From the IMG/VR virus record IMGVR_UViG_3300005613_000019, positions 1 through 64,000 of that record: 64,000 nucleotides of DNA. One strand, written 5' to 3'. Positions 19,810 through 28,629 of the stretch are shown here, piece after piece. The position numbers and the translations under genes are program-made. This DNA is from a virus. A model generated the notes under the pieces. It made no database searches. It was not told the DNA's origin and was given only the letters and a program-made list of their open reading frames with translations. Position 1 is the first letter of the stretch. Each line of letters opens with the position of its first letter.

Positions 19810-22203
19810 TTACTTCTGTAGACCTTCGTTCCACACTGACATCATGACGTTAAAGTCACCTTGATATATTTTACCATTAACACTCACAGATTGAAGGGTA
19901 GATTGATTGTTATTACCTCCCCCCGTTAATAATTTCCCATTACTACCCGGTCTACCATTTAAAGTACTAGAGGATCCTTTAGCATTAGCATTTCGAAACT
20001 GAGCATCAGTCTCGTCCCTATAAGCCGCAAATTGTTTCTGAAGAGCCTCATAAGTCTTATCATTAACTAAACCTATATTTTTACCAAGATCAACTACACC
20101 CTCCCCCATAGACTGACCTAGATCTCTTACAGCCATCCACAAAACACCTTGATTCTCTTCCAAAAACTCTATAGATTCTCCGAGCTGTTTCCAAATATTT
20201 CCAGGATCAAACTTAGCAGCAGCTTTTATATTCTCAAAAATTTCCCCTAACACGGCAGCAGCTCCAGATTTTAAAGCCTCATACATATCCCCCAGTCCCT
20301 CCTTTATATCCTCAACACCCTTCACTATACCACCCATCTGTCTAGCATAACCAGCATCAATGGCAGAAAATAGCGCCTTGGAACCCTCCGGGTCAGTAGC
20401 CATCATACCGTAAGCTTGAAACGTATCAGGTATACTTTTAAATCCAACGATTAGAGTCCCTAAAATTCCTCCAGCAATTTTCAAAAGACCTTGCCCTAGT
20501 TTAGCCATACCCTTAACTAGCTCATACTGAACTTTTTGAAGATCAGTAAGCTGCTGACCCTCAGTTTTAAAAGCATTCATAAACTCATGCACTTCTTTAG
20601 GGTCTACCCTACCACCCCTTCTTATTTCCTCAATTTTTGGAATAGCTTCTAAAATCATTTTAGCCTGTTGAGGAGTAAATCCTAATTGGGCCTGCAAGGC
20701 ATACCGCTGTTGATCAACATCACCTACGTTAGAAACAATATCCCTAGACCATTGAAGCATCTCTATCATTAAGTTCTGCTGCTCCTCAGGCTTACCCTCT
20801 ATAAAAATATCTTGCATCTTATGTCTAGCTTTAAGACCCTGAGCACCTTGCTTTGAGAAAACACGCTCACCTAAACTTACCTCTGCCCATAAAGGCATAT
20901 TTGCAAAACCTGAGGCAAGTCCAGTAGTAACATTAGCGGCCATAGCCCCAGCCTTGGCAGGGTCTACCCCCATCTGCTTATATTGTTCCTGAATACCTCT
21001 AAGGACCTCTGAAACATCCTCTGCATCAATCTGATACTGGACTAACGCAGCCGATCCCGAATGAACAGAACTTATAAATCTCTGGATATTCATGCCAGAC
21101 TGCTGCGCTGCCAAGCCAACCTGTACTGTTTTTTCAGCAGCCGTATCTAAAGAATAACCATAGTTCTCTACCATTTGAGTAGCGTTCTGCATGGTAGATC
21201 CGGAAGCTAAATTTAAAAACTTATCTAAAGCTAAAGTTGAGGTTAACGCATTATTAGTTACATCATAAAAGTTTTTGCCGTTCTTAGTTAAAGTATCATC
21301 TATCTTGATACCTAAGTTAGCAACTTGAGATACAATACCTTGTATCTCTTTTCGAGGTATAGCCATTTTCTTTTGAGCTTCTTCAGCAAAAGCAGCCATC
21401 CAGCTAATGCCCTTTTTAACTCCTACCTCAGTAATACCTCCAGCAGCCTCTGCAGCGTTTAACATCTCACCTCGCTCAGCCCCTAAACGTTGCTCAAACT
21501 GCACTCCTCCAACTATCATACCTATTAATGAGGAAAACAACCCACCTTTACTAAGCATACCTACTAAGTTACCAACTCCAGCACTATTAGCAATACCCAA
21601 CAATGACTTTTTAGCACCTACACCCTCAGCCTTAAGCCTTTCCTTTATTTTCTCAGCTAAAGATACAGACTGTTCCTCTACTTCTCCACCTATCTTTTCT
21701 GCCTTTTCAAGCGCCTTGTTAGCAGTAGTATTAGCTGCCTCAACTTTCTTTAAAATATCCTTTAATTGATCTTTAGTACTATCTACACCAGCTGAAGCTA
21801 AATCAGCTCCAGGAGCTACTGCAGCTATTCTCTCAGCTGCAGTACTGCCGCTTTTTGCACTTTCAGATACTTTAGAAAAATCGACCTGCTCTAGTTTTTT
21901 AATGTTCCTTACAATACCGCTAGATGCCCTGCTTAGCCTAGTAAAACTAGCAAAACTAGCAGAAATATTCTCTACCTTACTCACTACGCCAGAAGCAAAT
22001 GAATCAATAGATCTTAAAGTTGTAGATAATTTATTAGCAAGTGCGTCTGTCCTTTCATGAAGGACAGACATTTGACGATCAGCTACTTGAATTGTTTTAC
22101 CAATAGACTGAGATAACGAGTCATAAGACGAACGCAGTTCGTCTATATTTCTCGTTATCTCAGATAAGTCAAAGCTTAATAGATATTGTTCTGTATCCGC
22201 CAT
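19810..22203 (-). CDS. Tape-measure protein
   Basis: A 797-residue protein directly after the frameshifted tail chaperone, the standard place for the tape measure. The first 200 residues are coiled-coil-rich (heptad-like SLSQSIGKTIQVADRQMSVL and KKVEAANTTANKALEKAEKI). A hydrophobic patch (GGLFSSLIGMIVGG) lies near residue 220. Residues about 225-620 are shared with the 929-residue neighbour, and a second hydrophobic stretch (LLKIAGGILGTLIVGF) follows near 615. Its start codon overlaps the stop of the chaperone extension at 22203 (ATGA-type coupling). No hydrolase domain is present. Confidence 0.8.
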   Translation of the reverse strand: MADTEQYLLSFDLSEITRNIDELRSSYDSLSQSIGKTIQVADRQMSVLHERTDALANKLSTTLRSIDSFASGVVSKVENISASFASFTRLSRASSGIVRNIKKLEQVDFSKVSESAKSGSTAAERIAAVAPGADLASAGVDSTKDQLKDILKKVEAANTTANKALEKAEKIGGEVEEQSVSLAEKIKERLKAEGVGAKKSLLGIANSAGVGNLVGMLSKGGLFSSLIGMIVGGVQFEQRLGAERGEMLNAAEAAGGITEVGVKKGISWMAAFAEEAQKKMAIPRKEIQGIVSQVANLGIKIDDTLTKNGKNFYDVTNNALTSTLALDKFLNLASGSTMQNATQMVENYGYSLDTAAEKTVQVGLAAQQSGMNIQRFISSVHSGSAALVQYQIDAEDVSEVLRGIQEQYKQMGVDPAKAGAMAANVTTGLASGFANMPLWAEVSLGERVFSKQGAQGLKARHKMQDIFIEGKPEEQQNLMIEMLQWSRDIVSNVGDVDQQRYALQAQLGFTPQQAKMILEAIPKIEEIRRGGRVDPKEVHEFMNAFKTEGQQLTDLQKVQYELVKGMAKLGQGLLKIAGGILGTLIVGFKSIPDTFQAYGMMATDPEGSKALFSAIDAGYARQMGGIVKGVEDIKEGLGDMYEALKSGAAAVLGEIFENIKAAAKFDPGNIWKQLGESIEFLEENQGVLWMAVRDLGQSMGEGVVDLGKNIGLVNDKTYEALQKQFAAYRDETDAQFRNANAKGSSSTLNGRPGSNGKLLTGGGNNNQSTLQSVSVNGKIYQGDFNVMMSVWNEGLQK
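22045..22069. repeat. Intragenic hairpin, 10-bp arms
   Basis: Inverted repeat in the 5' part of the tape-measure gene: arms 22045-22054 and 22060-22069, loop 5 nt. Confidence 0.65.
22108..22163. repeat. Nested intragenic hairpins, 13-bp outer and 8-bp inner arms
   Basis: Outer arms 22108-22120 and 22151-22163 (13 bp, perfect) enclose an inner hairpin with arms 22126-22133 and 22137-22144 (8 bp, loop 3). It lies within the first 100 nt of the tape-measure gene. Confidence 0.8.
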
Positions 22204-22916
22204 TAGTCACCGTCTACATATATTTTAGGCTTTTTAGAACGCTTAATATTTTCGTCATAGTCTTTTAAAACCTCAGCAGGATCTTCAGTCTTAGGCTTAT
22301 CAACAATCTCAACTAACGAATTTAAGGCCAATCTAGTTCCCTCACTATTCCAAATACGCTTCTTCCTAGCTTCATCAGGATCGTCAAAAACAATATCATC
22401 GTCGTCGGCCATAAAAGCATCAAGCTCCTCTGGAGTCATGTGTTTAACTTCACCAGCCTCCTCTAACTCATCATACTCATCTTGAGAATACATAGCCTTC
22501 TGCCTATCCAAAACCTCCTTAATTATCTCCTCCCTACCTACAAACATAGTTAAAGGTAGAATTTCTTCGTCTTTAGGACGCCTATAACGAACAATTGGAT
22601 CTCCAAGAGAATCTACACCAATTTGTTCTTCAATAGGTAAAAGATTTAAACCCAGCATTGATATAAAACTCTTACGAATTATGTCACCAATAGCTGTATA
22701 CTCTTCAAACTTCGTTTCCTCCCTATGATAAAGACTTTCTAATTCAAACAACCATTGAGTTGAATTCATTTCTTTAACACTAGGATCAGATATTAGAATA
22801 TCCTTCCTAGAAAGCACTTCAGCTTTTATTCTAATCTGCGCTACTACGTTTCTCCATCCTGGGAAACTTCGGTCTAGCTCGTCTTCTCTTCCGACTCCAA
22901 AGTTTCCTCTGACGAG
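22203..22916 (-). CDS. Tail assembly chaperone, -1 frameshift extension
   Basis: This is the downstream part of a gpG/GT-type tail assembly chaperone made by -1 ribosomal frameshifting. The frame is open without a stop from the slippery site (22922-22916) to 22203, 237 codons. The long product would have about 384 residues: 147 from the upstream gene, then LVRGNFGVGRED... onwards. An isolated start (GTG at 22817, product of 204 residues) is possible but has no good Shine-Dalgarno. The C-terminal part is acidic (DDDDIVFDDPDE). Chaperones of this type bind the tape measure and recruit tube protein. The tape-measure gene follows with a one-base overlap. Confidence 0.85.
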   Translation of the reverse strand, partial: LVRGNFGVGREDELDRSFPGWRNVVAQIRIKAEVLSRKDILISDPSVKEMNSTQWLFELESLYHREETKFEEYTAIGDIIRKSFISMLGLNLLPIEEQIGVDSLGDPIVRYRRPKDEEILPLTMFVGREEIIKEVLDRQKAMYSQDEYDELEEAGEVKHMTPEELDAFMADDDDIVFDDPDEARKKRIWNSEGTRLALNSLVEIVDKPKTEDPAEVLKDYDENIKRSKKPKIYVDGD

Positions 22917-23356
22917 TTTTTTAGTTCACCTTGAGCCATGCTTTGCCTAGTTTCAAGCTCCCTCCATTTAGAGTGAAGATCGTCAATATAATCAGTAGTA
23001 AACTCATTAAGAAACTCAAGCATCATATTAGCGTAAAATTCCTTTTCATTGTTATTACTAATTTTCATAAGTTCAAGTAAATCTTCCTTTGATCTACTCT
23101 CAACCGCCTCTTTAAATAATTCCTCAGGTGTTGCTCCGTCAATAGACCTAATACCTATTGCTAATTGAGCCCTACGTACATTAAACGCCAGACCAAGCTC
23201 TGTCTGATAATGAGACTTATTATAAGACCATCCAGCCTCATGATCATTTAACAGCCTCATACGATAGGTTCTACCTCGTACAATAAAATCATCTTCCAAA
23301 AAAGAAGACTCTAACTCTGTATGAATATCTCTTAAAATTTGCGCTGCACTAGACAT
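22874..23356 (-). CDS. Tail assembly chaperone, short (zero-frame) form
   Basis: A 160-residue mostly helical protein between the tail tube and tape-measure genes, matching lambda gpG-type chaperones in place and size. It starts after AGGAGG. The zero-frame stop is the TAG at 22876-22874. The slippery heptamer lies 14 codons before the stop. The region after the heptamer is rich in Ser and Glu (NSSEETLESEEKTS), typical of a dispensable short-form tail. It probably binds the tape-measure protein during tail assembly and is absent from the virion. Confidence 0.85.
   Translation of the reverse strand: MSSAAQILRDIHTELESSFLEDDFIVRGRTYRMRLLNDHEAGWSYNKSHYQTELGLAFNVRRAQLAIGIRSIDGATPEELFKEAVESRSKEDLLELMKISNNNEKEFYANMMLEFLNEFTTDYIDDLHSKWRELETRQSMAQGELKNSSEETLESEEKTS
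22916..22922 (-). promoter_or_regulatory. -1 ribosomal frameshift slippery site A AAA AAC
   Basis: The minus strand reads CTA AAA AAC in the zero frame, giving the canonical X XXY YYZ heptamer A AAA AAC. The -1 frame has its last stop (TGA) only 7 nt upstream, and from the heptamer it is open through the whole downstream chaperone extension. Sequence downstream has G-rich stretches, but I cannot define a pseudoknot by eye. Confidence 0.88.
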
Positions 23357-23466
23357 AGCATTTACCTCCTGCTACTCACCAAAAAAATACACGTTAATTG
23401 GGTTATGTTTTTATCACTCCCACCTTAGCGGGGTTACCATAATAATATACTCGAAAAGACTAAATA

Positions 23467-24057
23467 TTAACCAAACACATTTTTGACAATACCATTAACA
23501 GTATCCTCAATACGTGATTGTATTTCTCCAACTTTATACTTTCGTACATAAGTTAAGGTAGCATTCGCTCTGGTGATTCTATCACCTTGAGCCGAATGCG
23601 ATCTTCCTAACGAATTAAACCAACAACCTGTGTAGGTATAGATTTCTATAGATCCGTCAGGATTATCCCATCTTTCGTTTATAGAAAATGGATTACTTTG
23701 ATCAGTCAACATAACTATATCGAAGTTAGGCCCCCAACAATTTTCCATTTTCTTAGTGTATAAATCAACTCTATCTATACCGATAGTAAGTCCTGACAAA
23801 GCTCCAGGACTGTTTTCACAAACAAGTCCTGGAGCTGCTGCATTAATTTCATAGACATGTTCTACAGAACGGCTTTGCTGAGGATTCCAACCTTGAATAT
23901 AGCCTATTGTTTGCCCTTGAATTCTAATGGATAAAGCATGGTCTGTTCTAATAGAAGTTTGAGGTGCTAATGTACCTCTAGTAGTTCTAGCCTCTGGATC
24001 AGATCTAGTATCATTCTTACTAAATAAATCATTTACAAAATTAAAATCTGAAGGCAA
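23467..24057 (-). CDS. Tail tube protein, paralogue 2
   Basis: A 196-residue protein clearly paralogous to the upstream 159-residue protein: both contain TRSDHALxI, GxIxGxIQxWxPQQSxxV, the YxxxMExxWGPxFxxxMLTDQ block, and C-terminal GCWFxSLGRxHSAQGDRIT. This copy has a 20-residue N-terminal extension and about 20 extra C-terminal residues. It follows the sheath and first tube gene, so one of the two probably makes the tail tube and the other a tube-related (initiator or terminator) ring. A 12-bp hairpin lies in the gene. Confidence 0.75.
   Translation of the reverse strand: MPSDFNFVNDLFSKNDTRSDPEARTTRGTLAPQTSIRTDHALSIRIQGQTIGYIQGWNPQQSRSVEHVYEINAAAPGLVCENSPGALSGLTIGIDRVDLYTKKMENCWGPNFDIVMLTDQSNPFSINERWDNPDGSIEIYTYTGCWFNSLGRSHSAQGDRITRANATLTYVRKYKVGEIQSRIEDTVNGIVKNVFG
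23800..23836. repeat. Intragenic hairpin, 12-bp arms
   Basis: Perfect inverted repeat in the second tube gene: arms 23800-23811 and 23825-23836, loop 13 nt with further partial pairing. Confidence 0.8.
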
Positions 24058-24073
24058 AATAACTACTCCTCAA

Positions 24074-24553
24074 TTACGGAATGTTAATCTTATTAGCATA
24101 GACCAAAGAAGCATTAACTTTAGTAATACGGTCACCCTGGGCAGAGTGCGTTCGACCCAACGATGTAAACCAGCATCCAGTATATTGCCATCTTTCAATA
24201 ACAGTAGTTCCCTCTACCTTATTAGTAAGAGTTTGCCACTTTTCAGTAACCGTAAAGGGCTTAAATTGATCAGTAAGCATATCTATATAAAAACCTGGAC
24301 CCCAAATAGTCTCCATTCTCTCTAAATAAAGATCATAGCGATTAACACTAATATTTAAACCGCCGATATTTCCTGGAACATTCTCAACGACGTTACCAGA
24401 TCTAACACCATCACGGGTAGGACCAATTTGAAATACAGGAGTAACGGTCAAACTCTGTTGAGGGGTCCACTCCTGAATGTGACCTATAATAACACCTTCA
24501 CACTGAATAGTCAGTGCATGGTCAGACCTGGTTGAAGTATAAGGTACTGTCAT
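24074..24553 (-). CDS. Tail tube protein, paralogue 1
   Basis: A 159-residue beta-rich protein immediately after the sheath gene, the usual tube position in myoviruses. It shares TRSDHALTI, HIQEWTPQQSL and the C-terminal GCWFTSLGRTHSAQGDRIT block with the next gene. Size is close to T4 gp19 (163 residues). It would polymerise as hexameric rings inside the sheath to form the DNA channel. The start ATG follows GGAGAGC at a normal spacing. Confidence 0.8.
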   Translation of the reverse strand: MTVPYTSTRSDHALTIQCEGVIIGHIQEWTPQQSLTVTPVFQIGPTRDGVRSGNVVENVPGNIGGLNISVNRYDLYLERMETIWGPGFYIDMLTDQFKPFTVTEKWQTLTNKVEGTTVIERWQYTGCWFTSLGRTHSAQGDRITKVNASLVYANKINIP

Positions 24554-24572
24554 CGTTAGCTCTCCTTACCTA

Positions 24573-27314
24573 TTAAACTGTGAAAAAAGGATTATCTACG
24601 GAATACTCACCGTAGAACCTCTTAGCTACATACTTAAGATTAAACCAATATTTAAACGTAAACGTTCTTGGATCTGTAGAATCCTGAGCTACTTGAATAT
24701 CTGTCGTAAAATCTAACTCTCTAACAGATCCATCAGAATTACGATAAGGACCTATAGACCCTGCATTAATTTGAGCCTTAATAGCAAGCGCAATCCACGA
24801 CTTAATATCCGTTATAAAATCAGAAAGGTCATCAGGAACAATACCGACAACATTTTGCTCTAAAACAGTCTCAATAGACCTTGTAACGGCATCCTTCTGA
24901 GCACTCGAACTAGGTTCTTCAAACTGAACAACCCCACCAGACTCAGTTGTAAGCGGGTCTGTAAGCACAATATTACCAGCCTTAAGAGTATTAACATTAA
25001 CACCATTGTCAGCTAACACATGCCTCTCAGATGTAAGATAGGTTGTAAAGGTACTATCAGTTAAAAATCCTGTAACATATTTATTCAATAAAGCATCTGC
25101 TGGACTAGCTAAAGAACAAAATTTAGCAGCATCAGCTGTAGCCAAATAATTACCATCAAGTGTAACAGTAATCTCAGAACCATCTTCTAAAGTAATAGTT
25201 CTAGAACAGTTACTTGGAGCACATAAGATTAAACGACCACGAGCTGGAGAATTAACACCCGGTTGCAAAGTCTGAGTAGAGGCATACACAAAGGTATCAG
25301 GTGTATCAGGATCTCCTACAACAGTATCACGAGGCATTCCGAACCAACCTCGCCTATATTTTTTCTCGGTAAGAGAAGACATATTAGCTACATGATTCAT
25401 AAGCTTAGTCTGAGTAGATGTAATATCACCAGAAACTGACGACAACACTACTACATCAGTGATAGAAGAAGAATTCTCACACCCATCCACGGCTGAATTA
25501 ATTTGAGTCTGAGTTGGAGTGCCAGCAACACTGCTATCATTAACCTGACAAACTATAAGAGAAGAAACTCCATTCTCAAAAGCGATTTCAGCCCCAATAG
25601 CAAGCTCATTAAGAGAATAATTATAAACAGTCAATGGAGAAGTATATTCATACAACTGATCTAAGTTATAAACACGAGTAGGATTCTCATAATCAGCAGT
25701 AGGTCTAGTATAATCATAAGTACAATAATAAGCAGAACCGTATGAAGGTCTAGATCCAGTTCCTAAATACGAGTAACTAACTACACCAGTAGGAAACGTT
25801 AATGAAGAAAACATATCTGTAATATAAGTATCAGTAGTAGAATAAAGAACAATCTCAGTGTCAGCACCTGTTTCAACAGGTTTATTAGCAAAATCCTTAG
25901 GCGCAGTAAATGTCATCACATCTTCCCAAGTACCGGTACCATCATCTGCTACCCAAGTATCTACAATATCAAAAGTAGTAGCAGTAACAGCTGAAGCTGT
26001 AAAATTACCATTATAATTAGTTGTTCCAGTAATTGTAACAGCATCACCATCAGAAAGAGTATGACCTACTGAAGTAACTATAACATGCGCAGCATCACCC
26101 CTATCAGCAAATGCGCTAATTGAACCAGTATTATAAGTAGCTACGTGACCATAGTAAGGACCATACCCAGCAGCAATAGCCGTAGCGTTAGTAGCTAAAA
26201 ACGTATTTATCTCAAGAGCAACTTCAGCAGCAGTAGGTGTAGCATCAGGAGACAACGTAATAGTTACCGGATCATTACCATTTATAGAAAGCTTAACCTC
26301 GTCATTAGTCCCAGCAACAATAGCTGACCACAATCCAGGCGTATCACTAGACACGGAAGACTGAACAGAAGTACCTGATATATACCAATCAATAGTATTT
26401 CCAGTCTCCTCAAAGTCAGTATCCTCCAAATAATTATAAGCACCAGGAGTAGACCCAACCCTTACAATATCAGAAAGAGGATTGGTAGCATCAGCATTCT
26501 CTAACGCATCTGTACTAGTATCAACTGTACCATAATCAATAGTAAAGGTATCACTAGAAGAATAAGACGTAGCAGCAATAGTAAGGATAGAAGATGCTTG
26601 AACACCAGTATCTACAACAGGAGCCCATGCGGCATTACTTATAGTAGACGCACCATCTAAAGAAGAATCATAAGACAAGATAACCTTAATATCAGATGCA
26701 GAAGTCGTTAAAGGTGAAGTCAAAGTAATAATAGGATTAGCAATACCTGTAGCTGAAGAAGCAAATGAAGAATAGCTAGCGCCATAATCCGAATAATAAG
26801 TTCCTGAAGCATTGCTAAGCTCGTAATTAATCCATGCTGCAACTTCTGCACCTGTTGCAGCATTGGCAGCAGTAATAACACCAGCAACTTGGCCAGCTTG
26901 AAAATCAATTACTACAGCCTCTTTACCATCTGCAGAAAAACTAAATAAAGACGTACCAGTAGCAGTAGAAACATCAACAGTTGCACCACCCCACTCAGTA
27001 CCAGTCAAAGACGCTGCATTAAAACTCCACTCACCTAAAGCTAAAGCGTTTCCATTCCTATAAACTATAGCATTATTTCTATTTCGATCAGACGTATTAG
27101 TTAATGTAGCAATATGAGGCGTACCGGAAGCTACCGTCAAAGTCTCAGCACTGACCTTACCCCTAATAATAGCCTCATCCGTAGTACGCCTAGTCCTTGG
27201 TGCAGTTCCTACCAAACACAGCACCCTATCAGAACTCACTGATACGGAGCTAGGCTGAATTCTCTCCTGAATATAAACTCCAGGATCTGTATAACCAGAT
27301 ATGTTTAAGGTCAT
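24573..27314 (-). CDS. Tail sheath protein
   Basis: A 913-residue contractile sheath protein. The N-terminus (ISGYTDPGVYIQERIQPSS at residues 5-23, the PGVYI motif) and the C-terminus (VVGIVPDD..., FKYWFNLKYVAKRFYGEYSV) are the conserved ends of myovirus sheath proteins, including the inter-subunit linker strands. The middle is expanded by inserted beta modules, making it longer than T4 gp18 (659). One insert near residues 400-460 contains GDAVTITGTTNYNGNF and is almost repeated in the 214-residue protein at 33.6-34.3 kb. A late-promoter-like element lies 50 nt upstream. It drives tail contraction. Confidence 0.92.
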   Translation of the reverse strand: MTLNISGYTDPGVYIQERIQPSSVSVSSDRVLCLVGTAPRTRRTTDEAIIRGKVSAETLTVASGTPHIATLTNTSDRNRNNAIVYRNGNALALGEWSFNAASLTGTEWGGATVDVSTATGTSLFSFSADGKEAVVIDFQAGQVAGVITAANAATGAEVAAWINYELSNASGTYYSDYGASYSSFASSATGIANPIITLTSPLTTSASDIKVILSYDSSLDGASTISNAAWAPVVDTGVQASSILTIAATSYSSSDTFTIDYGTVDTSTDALENADATNPLSDIVRVGSTPGAYNYLEDTDFEETGNTIDWYISGTSVQSSVSSDTPGLWSAIVAGTNDEVKLSINGNDPVTITLSPDATPTAAEVALEINTFLATNATAIAAGYGPYYGHVATYNTGSISAFADRGDAAHVIVTSVGHTLSDGDAVTITGTTNYNGNFTASAVTATTFDIVDTWVADDGTGTWEDVMTFTAPKDFANKPVETGADTEIVLYSTTDTYITDMFSSLTFPTGVVSYSYLGTGSRPSYGSAYYCTYDYTRPTADYENPTRVYNLDQLYEYTSPLTVYNYSLNELAIGAEIAFENGVSSLIVCQVNDSSVAGTPTQTQINSAVDGCENSSSITDVVVLSSVSGDITSTQTKLMNHVANMSSLTEKKYRRGWFGMPRDTVVGDPDTPDTFVYASTQTLQPGVNSPARGRLILCAPSNCSRTITLEDGSEITVTLDGNYLATADAAKFCSLASPADALLNKYVTGFLTDSTFTTYLTSERHVLADNGVNVNTLKAGNIVLTDPLTTESGGVVQFEEPSSSAQKDAVTRSIETVLEQNVVGIVPDDLSDFITDIKSWIALAIKAQINAGSIGPYRNSDGSVRELDFTTDIQVAQDSTDPRTFTFKYWFNLKYVAKRFYGEYSVDNPFFTV
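26834..26863. repeat. Intragenic hairpin, 10-bp arms
   Basis: Perfect inverted repeat in the sheath gene: arms 26834-26843 and 26854-26863, loop 10 nt. Confidence 0.6.
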
Positions 27315-27364
27315 TTATCTTCTCCTTGTTAACTTTATAACTTAGATCAATACCCTATTTAGAT

Positions 27365-27394
27365 ATTATATCTTATTGTTAGTTGGGATATTAA
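27365..27394 (-). promoter_or_regulatory. Candidate phage late promoter (sheath)
   Basis: On the minus strand, TTAATA (27394-27389), an 18-nt spacer beginning TCCCAA, and TATAAT (27370-27365). It lies 51 nt upstream of the sheath start. It shares the CCRA-in-spacer layout with five other intergenic elements in the window. Confidence 0.6.
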
Positions 27395-27410
27395 AGTATA
27401 AAATATTAAA

Positions 27411-28616
27411 CTATTTTTTGTAATTTATGCCTTGAAAATAATCCCCATCAGGCGAAGTCACGCTAGAAGACCCAGGATACCCAGGGTCTGATCCTCCATA
27501 TTCTGAATTTATAGTTCTAGACGCATTATCAAGAAAAGCAGGAGCAGTAACAGATTTATCTATAAAGTCTTCAACAAATATAGGTATACTTCCACGTATG
27601 GCATAAATCTGGTCATACTGCTCACCACCCTGTCTAGGTTTAGTAATTTCAGTAGACCACGCAAACTGATTCTTCAAAATGATGTGAAACCACTCTTCAG
27701 GATCTAAGCCCCTCTCAAAATAGCTTCTACCAAAGAATTGAAACCTTCTTTTTTCCATATAATATGAAAAAAATGAATAAACAAGGTCTGACAACTCGGT
27801 ACGAGTTGTCAGACTATCCGTAATAACATCTAAATTAATTACCATATCAGCACTACTAATGTACCTCCTTCGTGGTACATTAGTAGTGCTCAAATACGTA
27901 TCAGAATCACCTACAGTAAATCCAAACGCTGTTAAAAGACTAGAAGTTCCTCCAGTAATCTCTATATACTTTGACAAAGTATTCGCTGAAGCCACTCCAC
28001 CGGACATTATTCTAATAGCCCCATCAGAAGTATAACTCCAAGTCGAGTATAAAGCTTGACTCATATTTATATAGTTACACACTTCTGCGGCAGTGACGCT
28101 TGTAGCGTCACTGAACGCCCCTGAAGGAAAAGCGATAGTGCTCGATAGAGCACTATCTTCCGTGCCTCCAGGCCATGTTGTAAACTCTATATACCAAGGA
28201 TCATCAGACCCATGATCTAAATTGAAATTCTCATACTTAGTTCCAACTACTGAAGGAGCATATTGAACTACAGAAACTATATTTGATCCAATACCCATAG
28301 TCCTCTGCTTCACGTTAGCTGAAGTAATAGAAACCATAGGAAACTTATCAGGAGTATCTGCATAAGCTAAAATCGTATTAACTACAGTTTGCAAAGAGTT
28401 CTCCCCTGTAGACGCTCCTAACGCATATTTTTCAATATTAGGTACAGAAGTTATCTTTTCGCTAGCATCAGAAGTTTTATAACTAAAGTATTGATTCAAC
28501 TCAACTAAAAAAGCAGATTTAGCCGTCTCTACTAATTGACCAAATCTAGGAGGATCATCGGACGAGTAAGGAGGTGTTGATACGTACTTCCTATTATCAT
28601 AATTTTCAGCTACCAT
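27411..28616 (-). CDS. Neck/tail-terminator region structural protein
   Basis: A 401-residue protein just before the sheath gene, where neck or tail-terminator proteins are usual. The centre (residues about 150-240) contains a module with TAAEVCNYINMSQ and a later Leu-Leu-Thr-Ala-Phe-Gly-Phe stretch, like modules in the sheath and the 1232-residue baseplate protein. The C-terminal third has a helical, aromatic segment (LVYSFFSYYMEKRRFQFFGR). Four short hairpins lie in the gene at 27.8-28.2 kb. Role inferred from place only. Confidence 0.6.
   Translation of the reverse strand: MVAENYDNRKYVSTPPYSSDDPPRFGQLVETAKSAFLVELNQYFSYKTSDASEKITSVPNIEKYALGASTGENSLQTVVNTILAYADTPDKFPMVSITSANVKQRTMGIGSNIVSVVQYAPSVVGTKYENFNLDHGSDDPWYIEFTTWPGGTEDSALSSTIAFPSGAFSDATSVTAAEVCNYINMSQALYSTWSYTSDGAIRIMSGGVASANTLSKYIEITGGTSSLLTAFGFTVGDSDTYLSTTNVPRRRYISSADMVINLDVITDSLTTRTELSDLVYSFFSYYMEKRRFQFFGRSYFERGLDPEEWFHIILKNQFAWSTEITKPRQGGEQYDQIYAIRGSIPIFVEDFIDKSVTAPAFLDNASRTINSEYGGSDPGYPGSSSVTSPDGDYFQGINYKK
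27786..27814. repeat. Intragenic hairpin, 13-bp arms
   Basis: Perfect inverted repeat: arms 27786-27798 and 27802-27814, loop 3 nt, in the 401-residue gene. Confidence 0.9.
27849..27890. repeat. Intragenic hairpin, 17-bp arms
   Basis: Perfect inverted repeat: arms 27849-27865 and 27874-27890, loop 8 nt, only 34 nt from the previous hairpin. Confidence 0.95.
28091..28157. repeat. Two adjacent intragenic hairpins, 10-bp arms each
   Basis: Arms 28091-28100 and 28104-28113 (loop 3), then arms 28134-28143 and 28148-28157 (loop 4), both perfect, in the 401-residue gene. Confidence 0.7.
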
Positions 28617-28629
28617 TTATATATTACCT

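Noticed and set aside
23367-23466. Possible terminator between the tail tube and chaperone genes
   Set aside because: The GC-rich stem (around 23427-23441) is short and imperfect with no T tract directly after it.
23563-23605. Inverted repeat around GCATTCG...CGAATGC in the second tube gene
   Set aside because: Several bulges and mismatches; weaker than the perfect examples and not counted.
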